Shown: piece after piece, positions 1-8,552 of the stretch
How positions within the stretch are numbered: the stretch's first letter is position 1
Layout: every line of letters begins with the position of its first letter
Source of the DNA: Hymenobacter daecheongensis DSM 21074
GTDB taxonomy: Bacteria; Bacteroidota; Bacteroidia; Cytophagales; Hymenobacteraceae
DNA: 64,000 nt
NCBI RefSeq assembly: GCF_900141805.1
Contig: NZ_FQYN01000002.1
Coordinates: 62,001 to 126,000, forward strand
Direction: 5' to 3'
The notes under the pieces: model-generated
Seen by the model: the letters and a program-made list of their open reading frames with translations, nothing else
The model's database searches: none
What the model was told of the DNA's origin: nothing
Position numbers and translations under genes: made by a program

Positions 1-1289
1 GCGTGCGCGGCCCGGCCGACAACCTGGTGGTGAACGTGACGGCCCGCAGCGAAGCCGGCACCCGTCTTTCCCTGCCCCTCGACAACGCCGCCAAGGCCGA
101 AAAAGCGAACTACATAAAGTTCGTGAACCGCAACGTGCCCGATACCGCCACCACCGTGAAAGTGCCCACGGCGGCCACCGGCCGGGTCGATCTGGCCGGC
201 ATCCGGCTGAACTTCAACCTGACCGTGACCCCGGATGCCTACATCGAGATTCTGCTGGATGAAAGCACCGGCGACGTAATTCGGGGCACCGCCACCGGAC
301 AGCTGCGCCTGAACATCGACACCCGCGGCGACTTCAATATGTACGGCGCGGTGGAAATCGTGCGCGGGGCCTACAATTTCACCCTGCAGGGGCTGGTAAA
401 CAAGGAGTTTGTGGTGCGCCCCGGCGGAACCATCACCTGGAACGGCGACCCGCTGCAGGGCGAGATGAACGTGACAGCGGCCTATACCCAGCGCACGTCA
501 TTGGCCCCGATTCTGGCCACCAACAATGCTGTGGTGCCCGTGACGGCCGTGATGAACCTGACTGGCCCGCTGCTGCTGCCCATCATTCGGCTGAATCTGG
601 AGTTCAACGACATTCCGTCGTCGTTGGAGGGCGAGCTGACGCCGTTTTTGTCGGCGCTGCGCAACGACGAGCAGGAGTTGAATCGGCAGGTTTTCAGCCT
701 GATAGTGTTCCGGCAGCTCACTTCGCCCGGCTCACTGGCCTCGGTCACGTCGCTGCGGGGCGGCGTGGGCGATAATGCCCTGGGCAACAGCGTGGGGCAG
801 ATTATCTCGACCCAGTTGGGTTTGCTTACTTCCCAGATTGACCCGAATCTGGAAATCTCCTTCAACTTCAACGGCATCACGGCCGAGCAGCTGCAGGCCC
901 TGCAGGTGCGCCTGAGCTACAGCTTCCTCAACGGCCGCCTGCGCGTGACGCGCGAAGGCGGCTTCAGCAGCAACCCAGCCACGCCCACCGGCGCGCCGGG
1001 CACCGGTGCCGCCGCCCAGGCCTCCCTGCTCGGCGACCTGAGCCTGGAGTATTACCTGCGCCCCGACGGGAAATTTCGCGCCAAGCTGCGCTACGAAACC
1101 ACCCCGCGCGACTACAGCGACGTGACCACCCAGAACCAGGCCCGCGCCGGCGTCAGCTTGCTGCACACCGAGCAGTTCGACTCGTTCCGGGAGCTGTTTT
1201 CGCGCAAGCGCCTCACCCGCCGCGACGCCGCCACCCGCAAAGCCCGCGAAGTGCTGAACGTAGACGACGACCCACGCACGGTGCTTTAA
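1..1289 (+). CDS. tamB: TamB-like translocation/assembly module protein, C-terminal part (5' end outside window)
   Basis: The reading frame is open from the first base, so the gene starts upstream and about 428 C-terminal residues are visible. The protein is rich in short alternating beta-strand segments typical of the TamB (DUF490) C-terminal domain, such as GRVDLAGIRLNFNLTVTP and GAVEIVRGAYNFTLQG, and has the family's closing region in which LSYSFLNGRLRVTREG leads into a beta-strand-like stretch (YYLRPDGKFRAKLRYE). In Proteobacteria TamB spans the periplasm and works with a TamA/Omp85 protein in outer-membrane assembly and lipid transport; the Bacteroidota homologue is usually a very large protein of the same type. 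The role here is inferred from family. The final 25 residues are Arg/Lys-rich. The downstream neighbour ftsX is separated by a long inverted repeat, so co-transcription is doubtful. Confidence 0.85.
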   Translation, partial: VRGPADNLVVNVTARSEAGTRLSLPLDNAAKAEKANYIKFVNRNVPDTATTVKVPTAATGRVDLAGIRLNFNLTVTPDAYIEILLDESTGDVIRGTATGQLRLNIDTRGDFNMYGAVEIVRGAYNFTLQGLVNKEFVVRPGGTITWNGDPLQGEMNVTAAYTQRTSLAPILATNNAVVPVTAVMNLTGPLLLPIIRLNLEFNDIPSSLEGELTPFLSALRNDEQELNRQVFSLIVFRQLTSPGSLASVTSLRGGVGDNALGNSVGQIISTQLGLLTSQIDPNLEISFNFNGITAEQLQALQVRLSYSFLNGRLRVTREGGFSSNPATPTGAPGTGAAAQASLLGDLSLEYYLRPDGKFRAKLRYETTPRDYSDVTTQNQARAGVSLLHTEQFDSFRELFSRKRLTRRDAATRKAREVLNVDDDPRTVL

Positions 1290-1294
1290 GGGGA

Positions 1295-1477
1295 AGTTAA
1301 AACTAGAGCTAGCGGCTAAGCTCCCCTCCTTTTTTCAAGGAGGGGTTGGGGGTGGTCAGCTAGAGCTAGAAAGTCGTTGTACAGTAACTAGAGCTAGAAG
1401 ATCGTTCAACGATTGAACCACCCCCAACCCCTCCTTGAAAAAAGGAGGGGAGCTTAGCTTAGCCTCTGGTTTTAACT
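1295..1477. repeat. Long inverted repeat A with internal CTAGAGCTAG repeats
   Basis: The left arm at about 1295-1356 and the right arm at about 1417-1477 are near-perfect reverse complements (core: CTCCCCTCCTTTTTTCAAGG and its complement). The 60-base loop holds repeated CTAGAGCTAG palindromes and two copies of a GTCGTTNNAC-like motif, at 1373-1382 and 1401-1410 (the second with one mismatch). It lies between tamB and ftsX. No ORF is encoded. The structure could act as a terminator or a mobile miniature repeat; function is unknown. Confidence 0.85.
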
Positions 1478-1501
1478 GCTGGCTCCTAGCTTCCCAATGC
1501 T

Positions 1502-1509
1502 TACTTTTG
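1502..1509 (+). promoter_or_regulatory. Bacteroidota -7 box TACTTTTG for ftsX
   Basis: TACTTTTG fits the Bacteroidota -7 consensus TAnnTTTG. It ends 6 bases before the ATG at 1516, so the transcript would begin at or next to the start codon (leaderless or nearly so). No convincing -33 TTG is visible, which lowers confidence. Confidence 0.5.
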
Positions 1510-1515
1510 CCCCCA

Positions 1516-2409
1516 ATGCCCCAGAATCGTCCGACCCGTAAAAAGAAGCTTGGCAATTATCCGCACCTGATGGTGGTGTTCAGCATCACGCTGGCGTTGC
1601 TGGTTATCGGGCTATTCGGACTGCTGCTGATTCATGCCCACAAGCTCTCCAACCTGGTGAAGGAGAACATTGAGATGCAGGTATATCTGGAGCGCGACCT
1701 GCCCGAAACCGAGCTGCTGCGCCTGCAGCAGGACTTTGGCCGCAAAAAATACATTGCCTTCAAAGACGACCAGCCTCAGGTGCGCTTTCTTTCCAAGGAG
1801 GAAGGTGCCAAGCAGTTTATGGAGCAGACCGGCGAGGATTTCCAGCAGTTTCTGGGCGACAATCCGCTGCGCGACGCCTACATTCTGAAAATCAACGCCG
1901 ACTACTCCGACTCATTAAACCTGCGCAAGATTGAGCAGGATTTGAAGGCCCAGGCGGGCGTGCACGAGGTGCAATACGTGCAGAGCCTGATTACGTCCAT
2001 CAACCAGAATGTGCGCAAGCTGAGCCTGGTGCTGCTGGGTTTCGCCGTCATTCTGACTTTGGTCGTGACGGTGCTTATCAACAATACCATCAAGCTGGCG
2101 CTGTTCTCGCAGCGCTTCCTCATCCGGAGTATGCAGCTGGTGGGGGCCACTTCCTTCTTCATTCAGCGGCCGTTTTTGCGCCGCGCTACCTGGCAGGGCT
2201 TCGTTAGCGGGGCGCTGGCAGCGCTGCTGCTGCTGGCGTTGCTCCAATACGCGTATCTGCAGGTAGATGAGCTACGTTTGCTGCGCGACGAGCGCCTGAT
2301 TGGGGCGCTGCTGGTGCTGATGGTGGCGCTGGGCGCGGGCATCGGCTTTCTGAGCTCTTACCGCGCCGTGTGCAAGTATTTGGGCATGTCGCTCGATGAT
2401 TTGTATTAA
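1516..2409 (+). CDS. ftsX: Cell division protein FtsX (ABC-transporter-like permease)
   Basis: The protein has 297 residues. FtsX is the membrane half of the FtsEX complex, which couples ATP hydrolysis by FtsE to activation of peptidoglycan hydrolases at the septum. Visible architecture: a short basic N-terminus (RPTRKKKLGNYPHL), TM1 at about residues 20-45, a periplasmic domain containing VYLERDLPETE and VRFLSKEEGAKQFMEQTGEDF, then three C-terminal TM segments ending in YLGMSLDDLY. The start at 1516 was chosen because further upstream the frame runs back into inverted repeat A and a -7 box sits just before this ATG. No ftsE is in the window, which is common in Bacteroidota where the two genes are often unlinked. 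The downstream genes (DUF3098, uppP, truB) may share its transcript, although repeat B intervenes. Confidence 0.9.
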   Translation: MPQNRPTRKKKLGNYPHLMVVFSITLALLVIGLFGLLLIHAHKLSNLVKENIEMQVYLERDLPETELLRLQQDFGRKKYIAFKDDQPQVRFLSKEEGAKQFMEQTGEDFQQFLGDNPLRDAYILKINADYSDSLNLRKIEQDLKAQAGVHEVQYVQSLITSINQNVRKLSLVLLGFAVILTLVVTVLINNTIKLALFSQRFLIRSMQLVGATSFFIQRPFLRRATWQGFVSGALAALLLLALLQYAYLQVDELRLLRDERLIGALLVLMVALGAGIGFLSSYRAVCKYLGMSLDDLY

Positions 2410-2426
2410 CTGGAAATAACTCGTTT

Positions 2427-2512
2427 GTCATGCTGAGCTTCTCGAAGCATCTCTACCGCACTACTCCTTGATTACCATTGCAGTAGAGATGCTTCGACAG
2501 GCTCAGCATGAC
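2427..2512. repeat. Long inverted repeat B (GTCATGCTGAGC type)
   Basis: Arms 2427-2456 and 2483-2512 are inverted complements over 30 bases with a few mismatches, around a 26-base loop that itself has CTAC/GTAG ends. It fills most of the gap between ftsX and the DUF3098 gene. No coding potential. It belongs to the same structural class as repeats A, C, D, E and F but lacks their GTCGTT loop motif. Confidence 0.85.
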
Positions 2513-2529
2513 AGTTCTTTAGCCTACCA

Positions 2530-2865
2530 ATGGAACAAAAACCCACTCCCCGCTTCGCCTTTGGGCCGCGTAACTACCGGCTGATGTTTATCGGGCTGGC
2601 CGTGCTGGCCGCCGGCTTTATCACCATGACGCTGGACTCGGCCCCGTACGGCGAAGGATTCCTGGGCATCACGCTCGGCCCCATTCTGCTGGCTGTGGGC
2701 TTCGGTATCGAGTTCTGGGCCATTATGGCCCGCAACGGCAACCGCGCTGAGGTGGCCACCGACACTGTGACGCGCGAGGAGCTGAGCGCCAACCCCATTC
2801 CCGGCAGAGCCCCGGTTTCGGCCCCGGCCGCGCCTGGCCGCCCTACCTACACGCGCCCTTCCTAG
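2530..2865 (+). CDS. DUF3098 domain membrane protein
   Basis: A 111-residue protein with two predicted TM helices, at about residues 16-35 (LMFIGLAVLAAGFITMTL) and 47-68 (ITLGPILLAVGFGIEFWAIM), followed by a Pro/Ala-rich cytoplasmic or periplasmic tail. The motif FGPRNYRLMFIGL near the N-terminus is characteristic of DUF3098, a family found in Bacteroidota next to ftsX and uppP. Function is unknown; the fixed neighbourhood suggests envelope biogenesis. The stop codon is followed directly by the uppP ATG with no intervening base, indicating translational coupling. The tail of about 30 residues is longer than I would expect for the family. Confidence 0.85.
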   Translation: MEQKPTPRFAFGPRNYRLMFIGLAVLAAGFITMTLDSAPYGEGFLGITLGPILLAVGFGIEFWAIMARNGNRAEVATDTVTREELSANPIPGRAPVSAPAAPGRPTYTRPS

Positions 2866-3672
2866 ATGAGCTACTGGCACGCGCTGCTCCTGGCCATCGT
2901 GGAGGGCCTGACGGAGTTTTTGCCCATTTCCAGCACCGGGCATATGATTATTGCCTCGGCCCTGCTGGGTATTCCGGTCACCGACTTCACCAAGCTGTAC
3001 CTGGTCGTCATTCAGCTGGGGGCCATTCTGTCAGTGTTCGTGGTGTATTGGCGGCGCTTTTTCCAGAGCTTCGACTTTTACCTGAAGCTGCTGGCGGCCT
3101 TCGTGCCCATCATTGTGGTCGGGCTGCTGCTCAAAAAGCACATCGATGCCCTGCTCGAATCGGTAACGACGGTGGCCGTGATGCTGCTGCTGGGCGGTAT
3201 TGTGCTGCTGTTCGTGGATAAGTGGTTTCCGCAGGAAGACCCGCAGGAAGGCGGCCACCCGGTGACGAATCCGAGCTTTAAGGAGGCGTTTCTGATCGGG
3301 CTGTTTCAATGCCTAGCCGTGGTGCCGGGCGTGAGCCGCTCAGCGGCCACCATCATCGGCGGCCTCACCCAGAAGCTCACGCGCCGCGCCGCCGCCGAGT
3401 TTGCCTTCTTTCTGGCCATGCCCACCATGGCCGCCGCCGCCGCCAAAGACCTGCTCGACTACCACCAGTTGGGCATTCCACTCACGGGCGAGCAGATGAA
3501 ATTGCTGCTGTTCGGCAACGCCGTGGCCTTCGTGGTGGCGCTGGTAGCCATTCGGCTGTTCGTGGGCTTTGTGACGAAATACGGTTTTCGGGCGTTCGGT
3601 ATCTACCGCATCATCGTGGGCGGGCTGCTGCTGATTATGTTGGCCCTGGGCATTAATTTGAAGTTGGTATGA
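2866..3672 (+). CDS. uppP: Undecaprenyl-diphosphate phosphatase UppP (BacA)
   Basis: 268 residues, the usual family length. The enzyme dephosphorylates undecaprenyl diphosphate to undecaprenyl phosphate, recycling the lipid carrier for peptidoglycan and other polymers and giving bacitracin tolerance when overproduced. The two signature regions are present: [15 protein letters not shown] near residue 15, carrying the catalytic Glu residues, Ser and His, and [10 protein letters not shown] near residue 150, the phosphate-binding Arg/Ser loop. About eight hydrophobic segments are visible. The start abuts the DUF3098 stop, and the gene overlaps truB by four bases (ATGA), so DUF3098-uppP-truB should be one translationally coupled unit. 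Confidence 0.95.
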   Translation: MSYWHALLLAIVEGLTEFLPISSTGHMIIASALLGIPVTDFTKLYLVVIQLGAILSVFVVYWRRFFQSFDFYLKLLAAFVPIIVVGLLLKKHIDALLESVTTVAVMLLLGGIVLLFVDKWFPQEDPQEGGHPVTNPSFKEAFLIGLFQCLAVVPGVSRSAATIIGGLTQKLTRRAAAEFAFFLAMPTMAAAAAKDLLDYHQLGIPLTGEQMKLLLFGNAVAFVVALVAIRLFVGFVTKYGFRAFGIYRIIVGGLLLIMLALGINLKLV

Positions 3673-4475
3673 GTGAAATAACGCTGGCCGGATTTGATTT
3701 TGACGAAGGCGAAGTGCTGCTGGTGAACAAGCCGCTCACCTGGTCTTCGTTCGACGTGGTACGCAAGGTAAAAAACACGCTGCGCATCAAGAAAATCGGA
3801 CATGCCGGCACCCTCGATCCGCTGGCGACGGGCCTGCTGATCTTGTGTACCGGCAAGAAAACCAAGCAGATCGACCTGATTCAGGCCCAGGAAAAGGAAT
3901 ACACCGGCACCTTCCGCCTCGGCCAGACCACGCCCAGCTTCGACCTGGAAACGCCCGTGGATGCCGAACAGCCGTTTGCCCACCTCACCGAAGCCGAAAT
4001 TCAAGCGGCGACCCAACACTTTACGGGGCTGATTGAGCAAACTCCTCCCCTGTTTTCAGCCGTCAAAATAAACGGGGAGCGGGCCTACGAAGTGGCCCGG
4101 CGCGGCGGCGAGGCCGAAATCAAGAGCAAGCAGGTGACCATCCGGGAGTTTGAAATCACACGCATTGCGCTGCCCGAGGTTGATTTCCGCGTTACCTGCT
4201 CCAAAGGCACCTACATCCGCAGCTTGGCCCGCGACTTCGGCGCGGCCCTGGGCGTCGGCGCGCACCTCACCAAGCTGGTCCGCACCCGCATCGGCAACTA
4301 CCAGTTGACCGACGCACTGACGATGGAGCAGCTCGAAGCCCTGCGTCCGCCGCGCCCCGCAGGCGAGGAAGCCCGCCCGCCCCGCCAGCAGAAGCAGCGC
4401 CGCCCCGAGCGCCGCGCCGGCTTGGAATATTACAACGCTCAGCAGCCCGCTCCGCCCACGCCGCCCGCCGAATAG
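3669..4475 (+). CDS. truB: tRNA pseudouridine-55 synthase TruB
   Basis: 268 residues. TruB makes the universal pseudouridine 55 in the T-loop of tRNAs. The catalytic motif [13 protein letters not shown] lies at residues 45-57 with the nucleophilic Asp at position 50; [11 protein letters not shown] and [15 protein letters not shown] are further conserved blocks. The start overlaps the uppP stop as ATGA. The last 45 or so residues are a Pro/Arg/Gln-rich, low-complexity extension ([20 protein letters not shown]) beyond the core fold, basic and possibly RNA-binding; this is an inference. It is followed 46 bases later by ribF, an arrangement (truB-ribF) common across bacteria. Confidence 0.95.
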   Translation: MSEITLAGFDFDEGEVLLVNKPLTWSSFDVVRKVKNTLRIKKIGHAGTLDPLATGLLILCTGKKTKQIDLIQAQEKEYTGTFRLGQTTPSFDLETPVDAEQPFAHLTEAEIQAATQHFTGLIEQTPPLFSAVKINGERAYEVARRGGEAEIKSKQVTIREFEITRIALPEVDFRVTCSKGTYIRSLARDFGAALGVGAHLTKLVRTRIGNYQLTDALTMEQLEALRPPRPAGEEARPPRQQKQRRPERRAGLEYYNAQQPAPPTPPAE

Positions 4476-4521
4476 CCCGCCGAAAAACTCACCATTTCAC
4501 TATTTTACCACTTCACCGCTG

Positions 4522-5469
4522 ATGCAAGTCGTTCGGGACCCGGCGCAGTTTCCGGCTTTAGGCAATGCCACCGTGACCACCGGCACCTTCGACGGCGTAC
4601 ACCGGGGCCACCAGCGCATTTTGGCGCGGCTGCGCGAGGTGGCCCGGCAGCACGGCGGCCCCACGGTGGTGATTACCTACTGGCCCCACCCGCGGCTGGT
4701 GCTCGGGCCGCCCCTCACCCACCCCGAATGGCTGGAGCTGCGTCTGCTCAACACCCTCGACGAGCGGATTGAGAAGCTGCGCGGCTTCGGCATTGATTAC
4801 CTGCTGATTGTGCCCTTTACCCGCGAATTCGCGGCCCTGACTTCCGAGGAATACATCCAGCAAATCTTGCTCAAAACCGTTGGCACCAAGCAGTTGGTCA
4901 TTGGCTACGACCACCGCTTCGGTAAAAACCGCGAGGGCGGCTTCGACTACCTGAGCCAGCACGCCGGCCGCTACGGCCTGACGGTGGAGGAGATTCCGCG
5001 CGAAGACGTGGATGCCGTGGGCGTGAGCAGCACCCGCATCCGGCAGGCCCTGCTGGCCGGCGACGTGGCTACGGCCAACCGTTACTTGGGCTACCTCTAC
5101 CCGCTCACGGGCCGGGTGGTGCGGGGGCAGCAGCTGGGCCGCACCATCGGCTACCCCACGGCCAACCTGGAGCTAGTGGAGCCGCTGAAGCTGGTGCCGG
5201 CCCGCGGAATTTATGCCGTGTGGGCCCGCACGGCAGCCGGCACCCGCTACCCGGCCATGCTCAGCATCGGTGTGCGCCCCACCATCGGCGAGGGCCTGGC
5301 CCAGACTATTGAGGTGAACCTGCTCGATTTTAGCGGTGATTTGTACGGCCAGGAGCTGACGCTGGAATTCGTGGCCTGGCTGCGGGCGGAGGAAAAATAC
5401 GACGGGCTGGAGGCTCTGACGGCGCAGCTGGCTTTGGATGAAGCGGCTACGCGGAAGGCGCTGACGTAG
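4522..5469 (+). CDS. ribF: Bifunctional riboflavin kinase / FAD synthetase RibF
   Basis: 315 residues. It phosphorylates riboflavin to FMN and adenylates FMN to FAD. The N-terminal adenylyltransferase domain (about residues 1-185) shows the nucleotidyltransferase signature [11 protein letters not shown] at about residues 22-32 and [13 protein letters not shown] around 173. The C-terminal flavokinase domain (about 190-310) shows [20 protein letters not shown] with the PTAN nucleotide-binding motif and the conserved Glu in [10 protein letters not shown]. Likely co-transcribed with truB. Its product FAD/FMN serves flavoproteins generally; no riboswitch is visible in the 46-base leader. The gene is followed immediately by inverted repeat C. 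Confidence 0.95.
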   Translation: MQVVRDPAQFPALGNATVTTGTFDGVHRGHQRILARLREVARQHGGPTVVITYWPHPRLVLGPPLTHPEWLELRLLNTLDERIEKLRGFGIDYLLIVPFTREFAALTSEEYIQQILLKTVGTKQLVIGYDHRFGKNREGGFDYLSQHAGRYGLTVEEIPREDVDAVGVSSTRIRQALLAGDVATANRYLGYLYPLTGRVVRGQQLGRTIGYPTANLELVEPLKLVPARGIYAVWARTAAGTRYPAMLSIGVRPTIGEGLAQTIEVNLLDFSGDLYGQELTLEFVAWLRAEEKYDGLEALTAQLALDEAATRKALT

Positions 5470-5471
5470 GG

Positions 5472-5572
5472 TTCCCGCAGAGTTTCGCAGAGGAAAAGCG
5501 TCGAGGCTCGCAGAGTCGTTGAACGGACCTCTGCGAGCCTCGGCGCTTTTCCTCTGCGAAACTCTGCGGGAA
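5472..5572. repeat. Long inverted repeat C with GTCGTTGAAC loop
   Basis: Arms 5472-5515 and 5529-5572 are 44-base near-perfect inverted complements made of CGCAGAG-type units, with a loop of only about 13 bases. The loop motif GTCGTTGAAC spans 5515-5524. It occupies the ribF-scoA gap and could serve as a terminator-like structure although no T-run follows. Non-coding. Confidence 0.9.
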
Positions 5573-5608
5573 ATTCTACCTTTCAGCCCCCAAAACCTTT
5601 CCCACCTT

Positions 5609-6304
5609 ATGATCAATAAAGTTGTAGCCGACGCGCAGGCCGCCCTGCACGGCCTCACCGACGGCATGACGCTGATGCTCGGCGGCTTCGGCCTGTGCGG
5701 CATCCCCGAAAATTCCATTCAGGAAATCCTGCGCCTGGGCGTGAAGAACCTGGTGTGCATCTCCAATAATGCCGGCGTCGATGATTTCGGTATTGGGCTG
5801 ATGCTGCAGACCAAGCAGGTGCGCAAGATGATTTCGAGCTACGTGGGCGAAAACGCCGAATTTGAGCGTCAGCTGCTGAGCGGCGAGCTGGAAGTGGAAT
5901 TGATTCCGCAGGGCACGCTGGCCGAGCGCTGCCGGGCCGGCGGCGCGGGCATTCCGGCTTTCTACACTCCCGCCGGCTACGGCACGGAGGTGGGCGAAGG
6001 CAAGGAAAGCCGCGAGTTCAACGGCAAGATGTACCTGCTCGAAACCGCCCTGCACGCCGATTTCGCCTTCGTGAAAGCCTGGAAGGGCGACACGGCCGGC
6101 AACCTCATCTTTAAAGGCACCGCCCGCAATTTTAACCCCATGATGGCCACGGCCGGCAAAATAACGGTGGCCGAAGTAGAGGAGCTGGTGCCCGCCGGCG
6201 AGCTGGACCCTAACCAGATTCACACCCCCGGCATCTTCGTTCAGCGCATTTTCGAGGGGCGCAATTATGAGAAAAGAATAGAACAGCGGACGGTTCGCGG
6301 TTGA
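5609..6304 (+). CDS. scoA: 3-oxoacid (succinyl-CoA/acetoacetate) CoA-transferase, subunit A
   Basis: 231 residues, matching family I CoA-transferase alpha subunits. It transfers CoA between succinyl-CoA or acetyl-CoA and acetoacetate, feeding ketone bodies or short-chain acids into central metabolism. The glycine-rich CoA-binding motif [18 protein letters not shown] lies near residue 20, and [29 protein letters not shown] is the typical distal block (positions 150-180). The ATG at 5609 was chosen over the open frame from 5519, which lies inside repeat C. The B subunit follows 111 bases downstream; the gap holds repeat D, an unusual insertion between two subunits of one enzyme. Exact acid substrate cannot be told from sequence. 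Confidence 0.93.
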   Translation: MINKVVADAQAALHGLTDGMTLMLGGFGLCGIPENSIQEILRLGVKNLVCISNNAGVDDFGIGLMLQTKQVRKMISSYVGENAEFERQLLSGELEVELIPQGTLAERCRAGGAGIPAFYTPAGYGTEVGEGKESREFNGKMYLLETALHADFAFVKAWKGDTAGNLIFKGTARNFNPMMATAGKITVAEVEELVPAGELDPNQIHTPGIFVQRIFEGRNYEKRIEQRTVRG

Positions 6305-6307
6305 TTT

Positions 6308-6409
6308 TTCGCGCAGTGGTTCGCAGTGGATGACGCGGTGTCTCGCAGTGTCGTTCAACGGGCCACTGCGAACCATTGCGGTTTCCCACCGCGAGACACT
6401 GCGTGAAAT
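6308..6409. repeat. Imperfect long inverted repeat D between scoA and scoB
   Basis: Arms of about 45 bases built from CGCAGTG/CACTGCG units (6308-6350 and 6363-6409) flank a loop containing GTCGTTCAAC at 6350-6359. The unit sequence differs from repeat C although the loop is almost identical. It sits between two genes that should be co-translated, so it must be tolerated in the mRNA. Confidence 0.8.
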
Positions 6410-6415
6410 AACTTT

Positions 6416-7078
6416 ATGGCACTCGACAAACACGGCATCGCCAAGCGCATTGCCCAGGAAGTACAGAACAACTCCTACGTCAACCTCGGCATCGGCATCC
6501 CGACGCTGGTGGCCAATTATATTCCGGCCGGCATCAATGTCGAGCTGCAGTCCGAAAACGGGCTGCTGGGTATGGGTCCGTTTCCTACGGAAGCCGAAGT
6601 AGACCCCGACCTGATCAACGCCGGCAAGCAGACCGTGACCACGCTGCCCGGCTCCAGCCTGTTCAGCTCCGCCGATTCATTCGGCATGATCCGGGGCGAG
6701 CATGTGGACCTGACCATCCTGGGCGCGATGGAAGTCTCGGAAAACGGCGACATCGCCAACTGGAAAATCCCCGGTAAGATGGTGAAGGGCATGGGCGGCG
6801 CCATGGACCTGGTGGCCTCGGCCAAAAACATCATTGTGGCCATGCAGCACGTGGCCAAGGACGGCTCCAGCAAGCTGCTGCCCAAGTGCACATTGCCCAT
6901 CACGGGCCTGCACTGCGTGAAGAAAATAGTAACTGAGCTGGCCGTGCTCGACGTGACGCCCGATGGCTTCGTGCTGCGCGAGCGGGCCCCCGGTGTGAGC
7001 GTGGAGCAGATTCAGGCCGCCACGGCCGGCAAGCTGGTGATTCCGGCCGGCGGCGTACCGGAAATGCAGGGCGTGTAA
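6416..7078 (+). CDS. scoB: 3-oxoacid CoA-transferase, subunit B
   Basis: 220 residues. Beta subunit of the heterodimeric CoA-transferase encoded with scoA. It carries the catalytic glutamate that forms the enzyme-CoA thioester, in the motif [12 protein letters not shown] (Glu at residue 47), followed by the family block [19 protein letters not shown] and [36 protein letters not shown] near residue 21 is the start of the CoA-transferase fold. A complete protein of normal length. Co-function with scoA is established family knowledge; the pathway use (ketone body or amino acid carbon, butyrate) is not determined by the neighbours, which are unrelated. Confidence 0.93.
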   Translation: MALDKHGIAKRIAQEVQNNSYVNLGIGIPTLVANYIPAGINVELQSENGLLGMGPFPTEAEVDPDLINAGKQTVTTLPGSSLFSSADSFGMIRGEHVDLTILGAMEVSENGDIANWKIPGKMVKGMGGAMDLVASAKNIIVAMQHVAKDGSSKLLPKCTLPITGLHCVKKIVTELAVLDVTPDGFVLRERAPGVSVEQIQAATAGKLVIPAGGVPEMQGV

Positions 7079-7084
7079 ATCGCC

Positions 7085-7209
7085 TGTCATTGCGAGCAGA
7101 GCGAAGCAATCTGTCCTGTGAAATGTAGAAAGCCCTGACGTATGTGCTACGTCAGGGCTTTCTACATTTCACAGGACGGATTGCTTTGTCCTTCGGCCTC
7201 GCAATGACA
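7085..7209. repeat. Long inverted repeat E (TGTCATTGCGAG type)
   Basis: Arms 7085-7140 and about 7149-7209 pair almost completely over more than 50 bases; the centre is a strong hairpin (GCCCTGACGTA / TACGTCAGGGC). It follows scoB and precedes a T9SS cargo gene. The inner hairpin followed by TTTC could terminate scoB transcription. Third long inverted repeat within 1.8 kb (with C and D). Confidence 0.9.
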
Positions 7210-7255
7210 CGGAGTGCTTCGTATCTTCGGCACCCGGATACTTTCCCCGCTGCTT

Positions 7256-8407
7256 ATGAACCGCTACCTCTACGCTACTCTTCTCTTTCTCACCGGGTTT
7301 TCCGCCCGAGCCCAGTCGCCGGTGATTGACCGCACCGACATGCCGGCGGTAACCACGGCCGCGCCGGTCGACTCGCTTCGGCTTAGCCAGGCCTCCACCG
7401 TTTTGCCCGCCGGTGCGCCCCCGCTTACCCGGCGCGGGGCCAACCAAACCTGGAACTACAGCAACCTGGTGGCCACGTCGCAGACGGTGGAACGCTACAC
7501 TTCAGTGGCAGCCACGGCAGTTCCCCTCTTTCAGCTATACTTTGGGGCAGCGGGCGGCCCCAACCGGGCCACAGTAGCTTCGCCCGCGCCCCTGCCGCTG
7601 GCTACGGGCCCGCTGCTGCCCATCACCGACCCCTACCAGTTTTACAACGTGTCGGCGGCCGCGGCCCCGGTGCAGGAGTTTCGCTCGGTGGGCTTCGGCG
7701 GCCTGCTGGGCGGCCTGCCGGTGCCCCTCACCTACCGCACCCCGGCCGAGCAGGACGTGATTTACCGCTTCCCGCTCAGCTACGCGAGTCAGCCTGACTC
7801 CAGCCGGTCCTTTGTTGAAACCCCGGCCGCCCTGGCGGCTACCGGCTACTTCAGCCGCCGCCGCAAGCGCGTAAACCGGCCCGATGCCTGGGGCACGCTC
7901 ATCACCCCGTTCGGCACGTTCACTACCGTGCGGGTCGTCACCCGGCTGATTGACCATGACAGCATTGCCCTGGGTGGTGTACCGGGCGTGGGCGTGGACG
8001 TGCCCCTGACCCGCGAGTATAAGTGGCTGGCTAAACTAAACCATGTGCCGGTGCTCACCATCACGACCCAGGAGGTGGGCGGCCGCGAAGTGATTACCGC
8101 CGTGCAGTACCGCGACCGGTACCGCCGCCTCGTGTTGGGCACCCGCTCAGCCGCCGCCCAGGCCGCCGTTGCGGTGTATCCGAACCCGCTGACCAGCGGG
8201 CCGCTGCATCTTGCGGGCCTCACCGGCACGCGCGTCCGGCTCAAGGCTACTGACCTGGCCGGACGGGTGCTGTTTGAGCAAACGCTGGCGGTGAATCAGG
8301 GGGCCGCTACGGTAGCTGCCGCCACGTTCGGCCAGTTTCACGGCGTGGCGCTGCTGACCATTCAGACCAGCCAGGGCGTGGCCGTGCGGCGCGTGGTGCG
8401 GCCGTAG
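7256..8407 (+). CDS. Exported protein with type IX secretion C-terminal sorting domain
   Basis: 383 residues, not assigned to a functional family. A signal peptide is clear (MNRYLYATLLFLTGFSARAQ, cleavage after AQ), and the last 75 or so residues form a T9SS type A sorting domain beginning AVAVYPNPLTSGPLHL and ending in a basic strand (VRRVVRP). The middle contains short beta-rich segments without a recognisable catalytic motif; PFGTFTTVRVVTRLIDHDS is reminiscent of other Cytophagales cargo. The product should be carried across the outer membrane by T9SS and anchored or released. The start at 7256 is set by the signal peptide; a weak -7 box TATCTTCG lies at 7222-7229. Confidence 0.85.
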   Translation: MNRYLYATLLFLTGFSARAQSPVIDRTDMPAVTTAAPVDSLRLSQASTVLPAGAPPLTRRGANQTWNYSNLVATSQTVERYTSVAATAVPLFQLYFGAAGGPNRATVASPAPLPLATGPLLPITDPYQFYNVSAAAAPVQEFRSVGFGGLLGGLPVPLTYRTPAEQDVIYRFPLSYASQPDSSRSFVETPAALAATGYFSRRRKRVNRPDAWGTLITPFGTFTTVRVVTRLIDHDSIALGGVPGVGVDVPLTREYKWLAKLNHVPVLTITTQEVGGREVITAVQYRDRYRRLVLGTRSAAAQAAVAVYPNPLTSGPLHLAGLTGTRVRLKATDLAGRVLFEQTLAVNQGAATVAAATFGQFHGVALLTIQTSQGVAVRRVVRP

Positions 8408-8509
8408 CAACTGCCGGGCCTCAAGGGGTGTTTGGGAAGGGAGTCGGGCTGATTTGCCACCGAAGTAGGATGGTCGTCGTAAGATGCTAGCGGCCGGCCG
8501 CTGTTCCGG

Positions 8510-8517
8510 TATCTTTG
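8510..8517 (+). promoter_or_regulatory. -7 box TATCTTTG for the GNAT-nitrilase gene
   Basis: Exact match to TAnnTTTG, 35 bases before the ATG at 8553. No clear -33 TTG at the expected distance. It supports the start at 8553 rather than the upstream in-frame ATG at 8484, which would lie before the promoter. Confidence 0.55.
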
Positions 8518-8552
8518 CCTTTCCTTCTCGCACTTTCATTCCTGCATTCTAT

